17,652 nt of DNA, taken from the NCBI GenBank assembly GCA_937928195.1, contig CALEYZ010000056.1, forward strand, positions 1 to 17,652, read 5' to 3'. This stretch comes from an uncultured Limnohabitans sp. (GTDB lineage: Bacteria; Pseudomonadota; Gammaproteobacteria; Burkholderiales; Burkholderiaceae_C). Positions 1 to 8,013 of this stretch are shown piece after piece; within the stretch, counting starts at the first letter, position 1, and each line of letters begins with the position of its first letter. The notes below the pieces were generated by a model. That model saw only the letters and a program-made list of their open reading frames with translations. It was not told the origin of the DNA and ran no database searches. The position numbers and the translations under genes were made by a program.

Positions 1-21
1 CTGATGAACAAGTCTTATTGT

Positions 22-474
22 ATGAAGAAACTGATCAAATCTGTTCTGATCTGGTACACCCCAGAGGAAATGTTTCGTCTGGTCACCGACGTTGATCAAT
101 ACATGAATTTTTTGCCTTGGTGCAATCATTCCAAAGTATTGCAATTCGCTGGGCACGAGATGGATGCAGAGGTTGGCATTGGCATGGCGGGTGTGAAGCA
201 GATCTTTGTCACACACAACACGCACATTGAAAACCGTGAGGTTCGGATGAAATTGGTCAAAGGCCCATTCTCGAATCTCGATGGCACTTGGTCATTTGAA
301 CCCGTCGGTGACAACTCGCAGCGTGCTTGTAAGGTCACATTGACTTTGGAATATGGTTTCTCGAGTGCCACTTTGGCGGCCGTTGTCGGCCCGGTGTTTG
401 ACAAAATCGCTGCCAGTTTGGTCGATGCCTTTGTCAAGCGGGCCGATCAAATTTATGGGGGAGAGGGCGCATGA
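22..474 (+). CDS. ratA: RatA-like START/coenzyme Q-binding domain protein
   Basis: Small single-domain protein of the polyketide cyclase/START fold (COQ10/RatA family). Family members bind hydrophobic ligands such as ubiquinone; E. coli RatA has also been described as binding the 50S subunit and blocking 70S assembly, so 'toxin' is a family label only. The 150 residues show the family pattern: N-terminal KSVLIWYTPEEMF, then DVDQYMNFLPWC, a central KGPFSNLDGTW, and a C-terminal VGPVFDKIAASLVDAFVKRA helix. I chose ATG at 22 because the product then begins MKKLIKSVL, as relatives do; an in-frame ATG at 4 would add six residues without family resemblance. The stop overlaps the next start (ATGA at 471-474), so the two are probably translationally coupled. 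In many proteobacteria smpB lies just upstream in the opposite direction; that would be outside this window. Confidence 0.88.
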   Translation: MKKLIKSVLIWYTPEEMFRLVTDVDQYMNFLPWCNHSKVLQFAGHEMDAEVGIGMAGVKQIFVTHNTHIENREVRMKLVKGPFSNLDGTWSFEPVGDNSQRACKVTLTLEYGFSSATLAAVVGPVFDKIAASLVDAFVKRADQIYGGEGA

Positions 475-824
475 TTCAAATTCAATGCGTTTTCAGCCCA
501 GCCCCAAGGCGAGTGATCCAACTCAGCCTCGAATTGCCCACAGGGAGTTTGGTGAAGGATGCCTTGGTCAAACTGCAACAAGCGGCTGAATGGCAGACCT
601 GGCTTCAAGCCCAATCGGCTGCCAGCGAAGCATTGAGCAAACAGGGCATTTGGGGGCATCTGGTGACAACGGGACATGTGTTGAAAGATGGAGACCGCCT
701 GGAAATCTACAGCCCCTTGCTGGTGGACCCTAAATTGGCCCGAAAACAGCGTTTTAAACGCCAAGGAAAAGGCAGAACAGGCCTTTTTGCCCGTCGCCGC
801 ATTGGGTCTGTGGCGGGTTATTGA
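471..824 (+). CDS. RnfH/RatB-family ubiquitin-like protein
   Basis: A 117-residue protein of the RnfH family (UPF0125), a beta-grasp ubiquitin-like fold whose biochemical role is not settled; it is often called RatB when next to ratA. Visible hallmarks are the N-terminal strand MIQIQCVFSP, the family motif GIWGHL near residues 58-63, and the very characteristic GDRLEIYSPLLVDPK (about 72-86) followed by a basic RKQRFKRQGKGR tail. The start is supported by a strong purine-rich ribosome binding site (GGGGGAGAGG at 457-466) and by the ATGA overlap with ratA. The C-terminus is rich in Arg and Lys and probably disordered. Neighbourhood to ratA is conserved across proteobacteria, which supports the call more than any known function does. 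Confidence 0.85.
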   Translation: MIQIQCVFSPAPRRVIQLSLELPTGSLVKDALVKLQQAAEWQTWLQAQSAASEALSKQGIWGHLVTTGHVLKDGDRLEIYSPLLVDPKLARKQRFKRQGKGRTGLFARRRIGSVAGY

Positions 825-862
825 AGCCCAGTTTCTGACAACAAACAGGCCTTTGACAAGGG

Positions 863-868
863 TACAAT
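863..868 (+). promoter_or_regulatory. Possible -10 element of guaB
   Basis: TACAAT lies 22 bases before the guaB ATG in the 66-base gap after the rnfH-family gene, the only gap in this cluster large enough for a promoter. There is no good -35 box at 16-18 bases upstream. A perfect TTGACA exists at 853-858 but is only 4 bases away and cannot pair with it. If real, the leader would be about 15 bases. Weak call. Confidence 0.3.
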
Positions 869-890
869 CCTTTTTTTGGAGCCATCCCTT

Positions 891-2360
891 ATGCGCCTGC
901 TCGGTAAAGCCCTCACCTTCGACGATGTGTTGCTGGTGCCAGCCTACTCACAAGTCCTGCCCAAGGACACGTCCCTCGCCACGCAATTCACACGCAAACT
1001 CCGCCTGAATTTGCCCCTGGTCTCTGCGGCCATGGACACCGTCACTGAATCTCGTTTGGCCATCGCCATCGCCCAAGAAGGCGGCATTGGCATCGTTCAC
1101 AAAAACCTGACTGCGCAAGAACAAGCGGCTCAAGTGGCCAAAGTGAAGCGCTACGAGTCCGGCGTGTTGCGCGACCCTGTGGTCATCACGCCCGACACCA
1201 AAGTGCGCCAAGTCATGGCGCTGTCGGATGAATTGGGGGTCTCTGGCTTTCCAGTGTGTGAAGGTGGCAAAGTGGTCGGCATTGTGACCGGCCGCGACAT
1301 GCGATTCGAAACGCGCTACGACCAGCCTGTGAGCGAGATCATGACCACGCGAGAACGGCTGATCACTGTGCCTGAAGGCACCACACCAGAAGAAGCCAAA
1401 GCGCTTTTGAACAAGTACAAATTGGAACGTCTGTTGGTGGTCAACGAAGCTTTTGAGCTCAAAGGCTTGATCACCGTCAAAGACATTACCAAGCAATTGA
1501 ATTTCCCGTTGGCAGCGCGCGATGCGTCTGGCCGTTTGTTGGTGGGTGCCGCAGTGGGCGTGGGCGACGGTACGGAAGCTCGTGTTGAAGCGCTGGCCAA
1601 AGCGGGTGTTGATGCCATTGTGGTGGACACAGCGCACGGCCACAGCCACGGCGTGATTGAGCGTGTTCGCTGGGTCAAGAAAAACTATCCGCACATTGAA
1701 GTGATTGGCGGCAACATTGCCACTGGCGCAGCTGCACTGGCCTTGGTAGAAGCGGGCGCCGATGCCGTCAAAGTGGGCATTGGCCCAGGTTCCATTTGCA
1801 CCACCCGCATTGTGGCGGGTGTGGGCGTGCCGCAAGTCATGGCCATCGACAGTGTGGCAACCGCACTTCAAGGAAGTGGCGTGCCCCTCATTGCAGATGG
1901 TGGCATTCGCTACAGCGGCGACATTGCCAAAGCCATTGCAGCCGGTGCCAGCACCGTCATGATGGGCGGCATGTTTGCGGGTACCGAAGAAGCGCCTGGT
2001 GAAGTGATTCTGTACCAAGGTCGCAGCTACAAGAGCTATCGCGGCATGGGCAGCATTGGCGCCATGCAGCAGGGCAGTGCCGATCGTTATTTCCAAGAGT
2101 CCAGCACAGGCAATCCCAATGCTGACAAACTGGTGCCCGAAGGCATTGAAGGCCGCGTGCCTTACAAAGGCTCGGTGGTGGCCATTCTGTTCCAAATGGC
2201 CGGTGGCTTGCGTGCCAGCATGGGTTATTGCGGTTGCCCCACCATCGAAGACATGCGCAACAAGGCAGAGTTTGTTGAAATTACATCCGCAGGCATTCGC
2301 GAAAGCCATGTGCACGATGTGCAAATCACCAAAGAAGCGCCCAACTACCGCGCAGACTGA
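891..2360 (+). CDS. guaB: IMP dehydrogenase
   Basis: Oxidises IMP to XMP with NAD+, the committed step of GMP synthesis in the cytosol. The 489 residues give a full-length enzyme: TIM-barrel start (KALTFDDVLLVPAYS, 6-20), two CBS domains inserted at about 95-205 (the second around the LLVVNEAFELKGLIT segment), the catalytic loop GIGPGSICTTR with nucleophile Cys303, the phosphate/substrate segment IADGGIRYSGD (334-344), the SYRGMGS motif (382-388), and the mobile flap EGRVPYKG (420-427). The C-terminus ESHVHDVQITKEAPNYR is typical. I place the start at ATG 891, which has GGAG at 878-881 about 9 bases upstream; an in-frame TTG at 876 would add five residues lacking in relatives and would overlap that site. 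guaA follows 46 bases later, so a guaBA operon is likely. Confidence 0.97.
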   Translation: MRLLGKALTFDDVLLVPAYSQVLPKDTSLATQFTRKLRLNLPLVSAAMDTVTESRLAIAIAQEGGIGIVHKNLTAQEQAAQVAKVKRYESGVLRDPVVITPDTKVRQVMALSDELGVSGFPVCEGGKVVGIVTGRDMRFETRYDQPVSEIMTTRERLITVPEGTTPEEAKALLNKYKLERLLVVNEAFELKGLITVKDITKQLNFPLAARDASGRLLVGAAVGVGDGTEARVEALAKAGVDAIVVDTAHGHSHGVIERVRWVKKNYPHIEVIGGNIATGAAALALVEAGADAVKVGIGPGSICTTRIVAGVGVPQVMAIDSVATALQGSGVPLIADGGIRYSGDIAKAIAAGASTVMMGGMFAGTEEAPGEVILYQGRSYKSYRGMGSIGAMQQGSADRYFQESSTGNPNADKLVPEGIEGRVPYKGSVVAILFQMAGGLRASMGYCGCPTIEDMRNKAEFVEITSAGIRESHVHDVQITKEAPNYRAD

Positions 2361-2406
2361 TTTCGTTTGAATTCAGAGCCAATTACTTTTAGATCATTGA
2401 CGTTCC

Positions 2407-4020
2407 ATGCAGCATTCCAAAATTCTGATTCTTGACTTTGGTTCACAAGTCACCCAACTCATTGCACGACGTGTGCGTGAAGCCCATGTATTTTGCGAAG
2501 TGCATCCCTGCGATGTCACCAGTGAGTGGGTGCGTGAGTACGCCAAAGACGGCAATTTGAAAGGCATCATCTTGTCGGGCTCGCATGCCAGTGTCTATGA
2601 AGTAGACGACCGTGCGCCTGATGCAGTTTTTGAATTGGGCATTCCCGTGTTGGGCATTTGTTACGGCATGCAAACCATGGCCGAGCAATTGGGCGGCAAG
2701 GTCGAAGCGGGGCACACACGTGAATTTGGCTATGCGGAAGTTCGTGCACATGGCCAAACCGATTTGCTCAAAGGCATTGAAGATTTCGCCACAGCGGAAG
2801 GCCATGGCATGCTCAAAGTGTGGATGAGCCATGGCGACAAAGTGACGCAATTGCCAGAAGGCTTCAAAGTGATGGCCTCGACGCCTGCATGCCCCATTGC
2901 GGGCATGGCCGATGAAGCCCGTGGTTTTTATGCCGTTCAGTTCCATCCGGAAGTGACGCACACGGTGCAAGGTCAAGCACTGCTCAATCGCTTTGTGTTG
3001 GAGATTTGCAAAGCCAGTCCCGACTGGATCATGGGCAATTACATTGAAGAAGCGGTTGCCAAGATTCGAGAGCAGGTGGGTGACGAAGAAGTGATCTTAG
3101 GTTTGTCGGGTGGGGTCGACTCCTCTGTGGCCGCCGCCCTGATTCACCGCGCCATTGGCGATCAACTCACGTGTGTGTTTGTGGACCATGGCCTGTTGCG
3201 TCTGAACGAAGGCGACATGGTGATGGACATGTTCGAAGGCAAGTTGCATGCGCGCGTCATTCGCGTCAACGCCAGCGATTTGTTCTTAGGCAAGTTGGCG
3301 GGTGTGAGCGAGCCAGAACAAAAACGCAAAATCATTGGCGGTTTGTTTGTGGATGTGTTCAAAGACGAAGCAGCTAAATTGAAGGCGGGCACAGGTGGTC
3401 ACAAAGGCGCAAGCTTCTTGGCCCAGGGCACCATTTACCCTGACGTGATTGAATCGGGCGGCGCCAAGAGCAAGAAGGCCGTCACCATCAAGAGCCACCA
3501 CAATGTGGGCGGCTTGCCCGAGCAATTGGGTCTCAAATTGTTGGAGCCTTTGCGCGAACTTTTCAAAGACGAGGTGCGCGAGCTGGGCGTCGCCCTGGGC
3601 TTGCCCCGCGAAATGGTTTACCGCCATCCATTCCCAGGTCCAGGTCTGGGCGTGCGCATCTTGGGTGAAGTGAAAAAAGAATACGCAGACTTGTTGCGTC
3701 GCGCTGACGCGATCTTCATCGAAGAGTTACGAAACTTTACCGACGAATCAGGAAAATCCTGGTACGACCTCACAAGCCAAGCATTTACAGTGTTCCTGCC
3801 TGTGAAGAGCGTTGGCGTGATGGGTGATGGTCGCACGTACGACTACGTGGTGGCCTTGCGTGCCGTACAAACCTCTGACTTCATGACCGCAGATTGGGCT
3901 GAACTGCCATATGCGTTACTGAAGAAAGTATCGGGCCGCATCATCAATGAAGTGCGCGGCATCAACCGCGTGACCTACGATGTGAGCAGCAAACCTCCAG
4001 CCACCATTGAGTGGGAATAA
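2407..4020 (+). CDS. guaA: GMP synthase (glutamine-hydrolysing)
   Basis: Converts XMP to GMP using ATP and glutamine-derived ammonia. The 537-residue protein carries the usual three parts: a class I glutamine amidotransferase domain (1-200) with catalytic Cys85 in GICYGMQ and His180/Glu182 in FHPEVTH; an ATP-pyrophosphatase domain with P-loop LSGGVDSS (233-240); and a C-terminal dimerisation domain starting near HPFPGPGLGVRILG (407-420) and ending in PPATIEWE, the usual terminus. Length and all catalytic residues are intact. The 46-base gap after guaB holds no clear promoter and no clear Shine-Dalgarno sequence before this ATG. The next gene begins only 12 bases after the stop, with no terminator between, so readthrough into the DUF1800 gene is likely. 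Confidence 0.97.
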   Translation: MQHSKILILDFGSQVTQLIARRVREAHVFCEVHPCDVTSEWVREYAKDGNLKGIILSGSHASVYEVDDRAPDAVFELGIPVLGICYGMQTMAEQLGGKVEAGHTREFGYAEVRAHGQTDLLKGIEDFATAEGHGMLKVWMSHGDKVTQLPEGFKVMASTPACPIAGMADEARGFYAVQFHPEVTHTVQGQALLNRFVLEICKASPDWIMGNYIEEAVAKIREQVGDEEVILGLSGGVDSSVAAALIHRAIGDQLTCVFVDHGLLRLNEGDMVMDMFEGKLHARVIRVNASDLFLGKLAGVSEPEQKRKIIGGLFVDVFKDEAAKLKAGTGGHKGASFLAQGTIYPDVIESGGAKSKKAVTIKSHHNVGGLPEQLGLKLLEPLRELFKDEVRELGVALGLPREMVYRHPFPGPGLGVRILGEVKKEYADLLRRADAIFIEELRNFTDESGKSWYDLTSQAFTVFLPVKSVGVMGDGRTYDYVVALRAVQTSDFMTADWAELPYALLKKVSGRIINEVRGINRVTYDVSSKPPATIEWE

Positions 4021-4032
4021 AGCCAATCAAAC

Positions 4033-5580
4033 ATGAAGCAACGCACAAGTTTCAAACTGATCAAGTCTCTGCGACTTCTCTTTGAAACTTGTTTGCTCTT
4101 GAGTTTGTGGGGCTGTGCGCAAGCCCCTATTTCAAATTTACCGTCAGCCGCCTTTTTCAGCAACATTGATCCGCAAGGACCGGCGGCTGAATGGCGCGCC
4201 ATCAACCGTCTCAGCTACGGTCCCAGCGTTGAATTATTGGCCAACATCAAGTCTGCGGACCATCCCAAAGACTGGGCCTTACAGCAGTTGGATGCGGCAC
4301 GCAATGCCAGCCAACAACCGCCACAACTGCCTGCCGATTTAGCTTCCATCAACGATAACTTGCCAACCATTTTTGATGGCGCTCGCAAAGAACGGGAGGC
4401 GCGAGCAGCAGTGCCTGCTGGTACTCGAATCAACGAGCTGGTGGCCAACGAAAAGCGTTTTAACTTTCAAGAACAAGTTGAGCCTTTGTATTACAATCGC
4501 ACGCAAGTCAACAAAGCGGTTGCATGGCGATTGGCAAGTTGCAGCAATGATGCGGTTGAGCAACCTCTGCTGGCTCGCATGACGGAATTTTGGTTCAACC
4601 ATTTCAATGTCTACCAACTCAAAGGACCTGTCAGACCCTTTGCGGGGCATTACGCCATCAACGTAGCGAGAGCGCACGCCCTCGGCAAATTTGAAGATTT
4701 GGTGATGGCCAGCGCCAAGCATCCTGCCATGCTTTACTACCTCGACCAGTGGTTGAGCGTCAGTCCGCAACCCGCAAGGGGCGGGCAAAGTCCTCGGGGT
4801 TTGAACGAAAACTACGCACGCGAGTTGATGGAGCTGCACACTTTGGGTGTTCACGGGGGTTACACACAAGATGACGTGCGCGAACTGGCCCGTATTCTGA
4901 CCGGATGGACCGTGTCTGCACGTTCGGCAGATGGCTTTCAGTTTGCAATGCGACAGCATGAGTCGGGCAACAAAACCCTGATGGGTCACAGCATCCCCAG
5001 TTCAGCGCAAGACATTGGCGTGAAGGAAGGCGAGCAAGCCATTCGCTATTTGGCGAACCATCCAGCAACTGCTGCTCGCATTTCTCGGCGACTTGCTGAA
5101 TACTTTGTGGCCGATGAACCGCCTCAAGCACTGATTGATCAGATGGCCCAAACATTTTTGGCCACGCGGGGAGACATCTACCAAGTGATGAAAGTGATGC
5201 TCAACCATGCCGCTTTTTGGGACCCTGCGAACAAGCTCTACCGCACCCCTTACGATTTCGCGTGTGCCAGCTTGCGAGTGCTCAACACCGGACAAGACCG
5301 CGCCAAATGGCTCTCTTCGTTTGGCTATGCGGCGGTCTCTGGACAGGGCATTCAAAACTGGTTGACGCCGGATGGTTATGCGTTCAATGCCAGCACATGG
5401 CTGACACCCGAAGCACTGACGCGTCGCATTGACTTTGCTTTAACGCTTGGCAGAAATGCTCCCGAGCGCACCGATCTGTACACCTACTTGAGTGACAGCA
5501 GTTTGAAGGCGGTGTTGAAACAAGCGCCTGCGCAAAGAATGGGCTTTGTGTTGGGCAGTTCTGAATTGGTGTTCAAGTAA
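4033..5580 (+). CDS. DUF1800 family exported protein
   Basis: A 515-residue member of the DUF1800 family (PF08811), whose function is unknown. Family signatures are RAINRLSYGPS near residues 55-65, EFWFNHFNV at 185-193, and the conserved block NENYARELMELHTLG (258-272) followed by the GYTQDDVRELARILTGW segment. The N-terminus has a basic stretch and a short hydrophobic run ending in SLWGC, so Cys28 could be a lipidation site; Trp at the -2 position and Glu18 inside the run make this an atypical lipoprotein signal. The start at 4033 is the first in-frame ATG after guaA and has no obvious ribosome binding site. The following DUF1501 gene is the usual partner: these two families are found side by side in many bacteria, which suggests joint action in the periplasm or envelope. 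Confidence 0.9.
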   Translation: MKQRTSFKLIKSLRLLFETCLLLSLWGCAQAPISNLPSAAFFSNIDPQGPAAEWRAINRLSYGPSVELLANIKSADHPKDWALQQLDAARNASQQPPQLPADLASINDNLPTIFDGARKEREARAAVPAGTRINELVANEKRFNFQEQVEPLYYNRTQVNKAVAWRLASCSNDAVEQPLLARMTEFWFNHFNVYQLKGPVRPFAGHYAINVARAHALGKFEDLVMASAKHPAMLYYLDQWLSVSPQPARGGQSPRGLNENYARELMELHTLGVHGGYTQDDVRELARILTGWTVSARSADGFQFAMRQHESGNKTLMGHSIPSSAQDIGVKEGEQAIRYLANHPATAARISRRLAEYFVADEPPQALIDQMAQTFLATRGDIYQVMKVMLNHAAFWDPANKLYRTPYDFACASLRVLNTGQDRAKWLSSFGYAAVSGQGIQNWLTPDGYAFNASTWLTPEALTRRIDFALTLGRNAPERTDLYTYLSDSSLKAVLKQAPAQRMGFVLGSSELVFK

Positions 5581-5602
5581 ACACACACTGGAAACCAGGC
5601 AC

Positions 5603-6838
5603 ATGATGCAAACACGACGTCAAGCCATTTTTCAATCTTTGAGTGTGGGCGCATTTGCCTTAGAGGCACTGTCTGCAAAGGCGCAGACCGCTCCAAATAG
5701 GGGCCGATTGGTTTTGGTTTTTTTGCGTGGTGCCTATGATGGGCTTTCAATGTTGGTACCGCATGGTGATCCGCGCTACGCTCAAATCAGGCCCAATATC
5801 GGGATCGGCAAGCCCGATGGCAGCGGTAAAACAGCATTGGCTTTGGATGACGTGTTTGGCTTGCATCCAGCATGTGCCGCCTTGCTTCCACTTTGGCAAC
5901 AAGGCGTTCTAGCAGCCATCCCTTGTGCGGGGTCCCCCGACCGCAGCCGATCTCATTTTGATGCCCAATACCATTGGGAAACGGGCAAGCCTGGTTCGAG
6001 CTCGCCCTCGGCAGGCTGGCTCAATGTCTTGTCAGGCTTGCTGGGGCTGGAAACGGGTGTTCACGCCATAGGTGTGGGGGAGAGCAGCCCTCGCATTTTG
6101 TCGGGCCCCAAACCTGTTCAATTGGTGGGCAACGGTTTGCTGGCCACACGGCCTGGCACTTTGGCTGAGACCAAAACCCGAGAGGCGATGCAACAACTGT
6201 ATTCAGGTGACGCGTCTTTGGGCAAAGCCATGGTGGAAGGTGCCAACAGCAGAATGTCAACGGCCGCCATGTTGAAGCCATCGACCATGCCAAATGAGCA
6301 ACAAGCGGCCAACAATGGCGCAGGGTCAGCGCAAGGCTTGGCCTTGGATGCCAAACACCTGGGGACCTTGATGCGTCAGAACAGGCAATTGCAGCTTGGA
6401 TTTTTGTCCTCGGGTGGTTGGGATACCCACATCAATCAAGGCAATGCAACTGGCTTACTGGCCAACAACCTGACCAATTTGTCAAACACCTTGGTTCAAC
6501 TTAGAGCAGCGTTCAATGAACCTAACGACGTAGTCTTGGTGGCCAGTGAATTTGGCAGAACTTGTGCAGAAAACGGCACGCGAGGTACAGACCATGGCCA
6601 TGGTAACGTGATGTGGCTAATGGGCGATGCTGTTCAAGGTGGGCGATGGCACGGTCGCTGGGATGGGCTGTCGCACGACAAGCTCAATGAAGGCCGAGAC
6701 CTGCCTGTGCACCATGATTTCCGAGGTGTTTTTGCCCAGGCTTTGTCACGCAGTTTGGGTGTGCCGCAAGAGAAAATTGCGGAAGTGTTTCCGGGTTATC
6801 GATGGGATTCTTCTTTGGATGGGGTGTTCAAGGCTTGA
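5603..6838 (+). CDS. DUF1501 family protein, Tat-type signal
   Basis: A 411-residue DUF1501 protein (PF07394), related in fold to the alkaline phosphatase/sulfatase superfamily but with no established substrate. Recognised features are the N-terminal LVFLRGAYDGLSMLVPHGD (38-56), GWDTH at 272-276, and EFGRT...GTDHGHGN, where Asp330, His331 and His333 resemble a metal-binding set. The N-terminus TRRQAIF has a twin arginine (Arg5-Arg6) followed by a mild hydrophobic stretch and a possible cleavage site after AKA (about residue 27), which fits Tat export of a folded metalloprotein. I chose ATG 5603 (another ATG follows at 5606) because upstream in-frame codons from 5546 overlap the DUF1800 gene and would precede the signal peptide. 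It lies 22 bases after the DUF1800 stop. No terminator is visible after the stop. Confidence 0.9.
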   Translation: MMQTRRQAIFQSLSVGAFALEALSAKAQTAPNRGRLVLVFLRGAYDGLSMLVPHGDPRYAQIRPNIGIGKPDGSGKTALALDDVFGLHPACAALLPLWQQGVLAAIPCAGSPDRSRSHFDAQYHWETGKPGSSSPSAGWLNVLSGLLGLETGVHAIGVGESSPRILSGPKPVQLVGNGLLATRPGTLAETKTREAMQQLYSGDASLGKAMVEGANSRMSTAAMLKPSTMPNEQQAANNGAGSAQGLALDAKHLGTLMRQNRQLQLGFLSSGGWDTHINQGNATGLLANNLTNLSNTLVQLRAAFNEPNDVVLVASEFGRTCAENGTRGTDHGHGNVMWLMGDAVQGGRWHGRWDGLSHDKLNEGRDLPVHHDFRGVFAQALSRSLGVPQEKIAEVFPGYRWDSSLDGVFKA

Positions 6839-6850
6839 ATGGTGCAAACT

Positions 6851-7051
6851 TCATTGAAAATAGCACCACAATCCATAGCACTTGCCAGAAAACCATTCAA
6901 TCGCCACATCGATCAATACCGTGAACAGAAAAAAAGGCAAGCCAAAATACACCATGGCCCAGAAACCTGCGAGCCACGTGGGTCGAGCTTCTTTCAGTTT
7001 GTGGCCCATGACTGTTTGGGCGCGCCGATTTTCAAGGAATTTCTTCAACAT
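6851..7051 (-). CDS. Small predicted membrane protein, unknown
   Basis: A 66-codon reading frame that I do not assign to a named family. The N-terminal 24 residues are strongly basic (MLKKFLENRR...GHKLKEARP), then comes one predicted membrane helix at about 26-50 (WLAGFWAMVYFGLPFF and onward), then a short tail with two cysteines ending CYFQ. The positive-inside rule predicts a cytoplasmic N-terminus. ATG at 7051 is preceded by GGA at a 7-base distance; an upstream in-frame ATG at 7072 lacks a ribosome binding site. It converges on the DUF1501 gene with a 12-base gap and diverges from the FemAB-like gene, 39 bases away. Real-gene support is the protein-like composition and the absence of any better frame in this gap; a chance frame cannot be excluded. 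Confidence 0.6.
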   Translation of the reverse strand: MLKKFLENRRAQTVMGHKLKEARPTWLAGFWAMVYFGLPFFLFTVLIDVAIEWFSGKCYGLWCYFQ

Positions 7052-7090
7052 GACTGATTCCGTATTTGCCATCAAAGCAGGAGTTTGCCA

Positions 7091-8011
7091 ATGATAGTTC
7101 ATTGGGAGGGTCACGACATTCAAGCTTGGGATGCCGCGCACGCTGCTGCGGCTGCGGCCTTGCAGCAAGATTGGGCTTACGGTTCTAGTCTTGCCATGCT
7201 GGGTGTGCCTGTCTTGCGTGCGCGTGTGATGCGTGATGGTGAACAGCTTGCACAAGCGCAGTTCATTGTGCGCAAATGGGGCAGCCTTGGCGCCATGGCG
7301 CTTTGCACACGCGGGCCCGTCTGGCACAAAGCGCTTTCACCCAAAGAAGAAGCCGAGGCTTATGCTGCTTTGAAAAAATCCTTGCCGCTCACTGGCATTC
7401 GCTTCATGGCCATCACCCCCGAAGTGGCCGCCGGTATGCCCCATGGCTTGAGTCCCATGCGCCGCATCATGTCGGGCATGTCCACGGTGATGTGGGATCT
7501 ATCACCTTCTTTGGATGCACTCAGGGCGCAGTTGGACCGTCGTTGGCGTCACCGTTTGGTCGGTGGTGAAGGCAGCGACATGGTGGTGCACCGTGTGGGT
7601 ACCAATGCAGGTCAATACCGTTGGTTGTTGGACGCCGAAATGAAGCAGCGCACCGACAAAAACTTGGATGGCTTACCCGTTCAGTTTTTTGACAATTATG
7701 TGGAGTCACGCAAGCAACCTGCCAAAAACATTTTGACCTTGCGAGCCGACGTCGGGCGCGACAGGGTGGCGGCCATGATGTTTTTGATCCATGGCGAAGC
7801 CGCCACTTACCAGGTCGGTTGGACCTCTGACAAAGGTCGTGATTTGCACGCGCACAACCTGATCTTGTGGAAAGGCGTTGAAGCCTTGAAAGAGCGCGGC
7901 GTTCGAATGCTGGATTTAGGCGGCGTTAACACCATTCGAAGCGCAGGCATTGCGCGTTTCAAAATGAGCACGGGTGGCACTGTGCTCACCTTGGCCGGCA
8001 CCTACATTTGA
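7091..8011 (+). CDS. FemAB-like GNAT-fold acyltransferase
   Basis: A 306-residue protein resembling the peptidoglycan bridge-forming FemA/FemB group, which carries two GNAT-fold domains and transfers aminoacyl groups to lipid-linked or peptide acceptors. In Gram-negative bacteria, which lack interpeptide bridges of this kind, the substrate is usually unknown. Visible support: the N-terminal DWAYGSSLAMLG (27-38), the middle RRWRHRLVGGE (150-160), typical of Fem proteins, and the C-terminal block LDLGGVNTIRSAGIARFKMSTGG (about 275-297), characteristic of this superfamily. The start at ATG 7091 is fixed by AGGAG at 7079-7083, 7 bases upstream; an in-frame TTG at 7085 is too close to it. It heads a five-gene cluster; the next ATG is 2 bases past its stop. 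Confidence 0.82.
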   Translation: MIVHWEGHDIQAWDAAHAAAAAALQQDWAYGSSLAMLGVPVLRARVMRDGEQLAQAQFIVRKWGSLGAMALCTRGPVWHKALSPKEEAEAYAALKKSLPLTGIRFMAITPEVAAGMPHGLSPMRRIMSGMSTVMWDLSPSLDALRAQLDRRWRHRLVGGEGSDMVVHRVGTNAGQYRWLLDAEMKQRTDKNLDGLPVQFFDNYVESRKQPAKNILTLRADVGRDRVAAMMFLIHGEAATYQVGWTSDKGRDLHAHNLILWKGVEALKERGVRMLDLGGVNTIRSAGIARFKMSTGGTVLTLAGTYI

Positions 8012-8013
8012 TC

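Noticed and set aside
853..858. Perfect TTGACA as the guaB -35 box
   Set aside because: It lies 4 bases from the only good -10; a 17-base spacing would place the -10 at 876-881 (TTGGAG), which is the ribosome binding site area.
948..2324. 458-codon open frame on the minus strand opposite guaB
   Set aside because: Its translation is rich in His, Ala and Cys with no domain resemblance, and guaB with all catalytic motifs occupies the other strand; it is a by-product of guaB codon bias.
4339..4989. 216-codon minus-strand frame opposite the DUF1800 gene
   Set aside because: No family features and fully covered by the well-supported DUF1800 frame.
6840..6868. Inverted repeat TGGTGC/GCACCA with a 17-base loop after the DUF1501 stop
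   Set aside because: Only six pairs, a long loop, no T-run, and it overlaps the end of the small minus-strand gene; not a convincing terminator.
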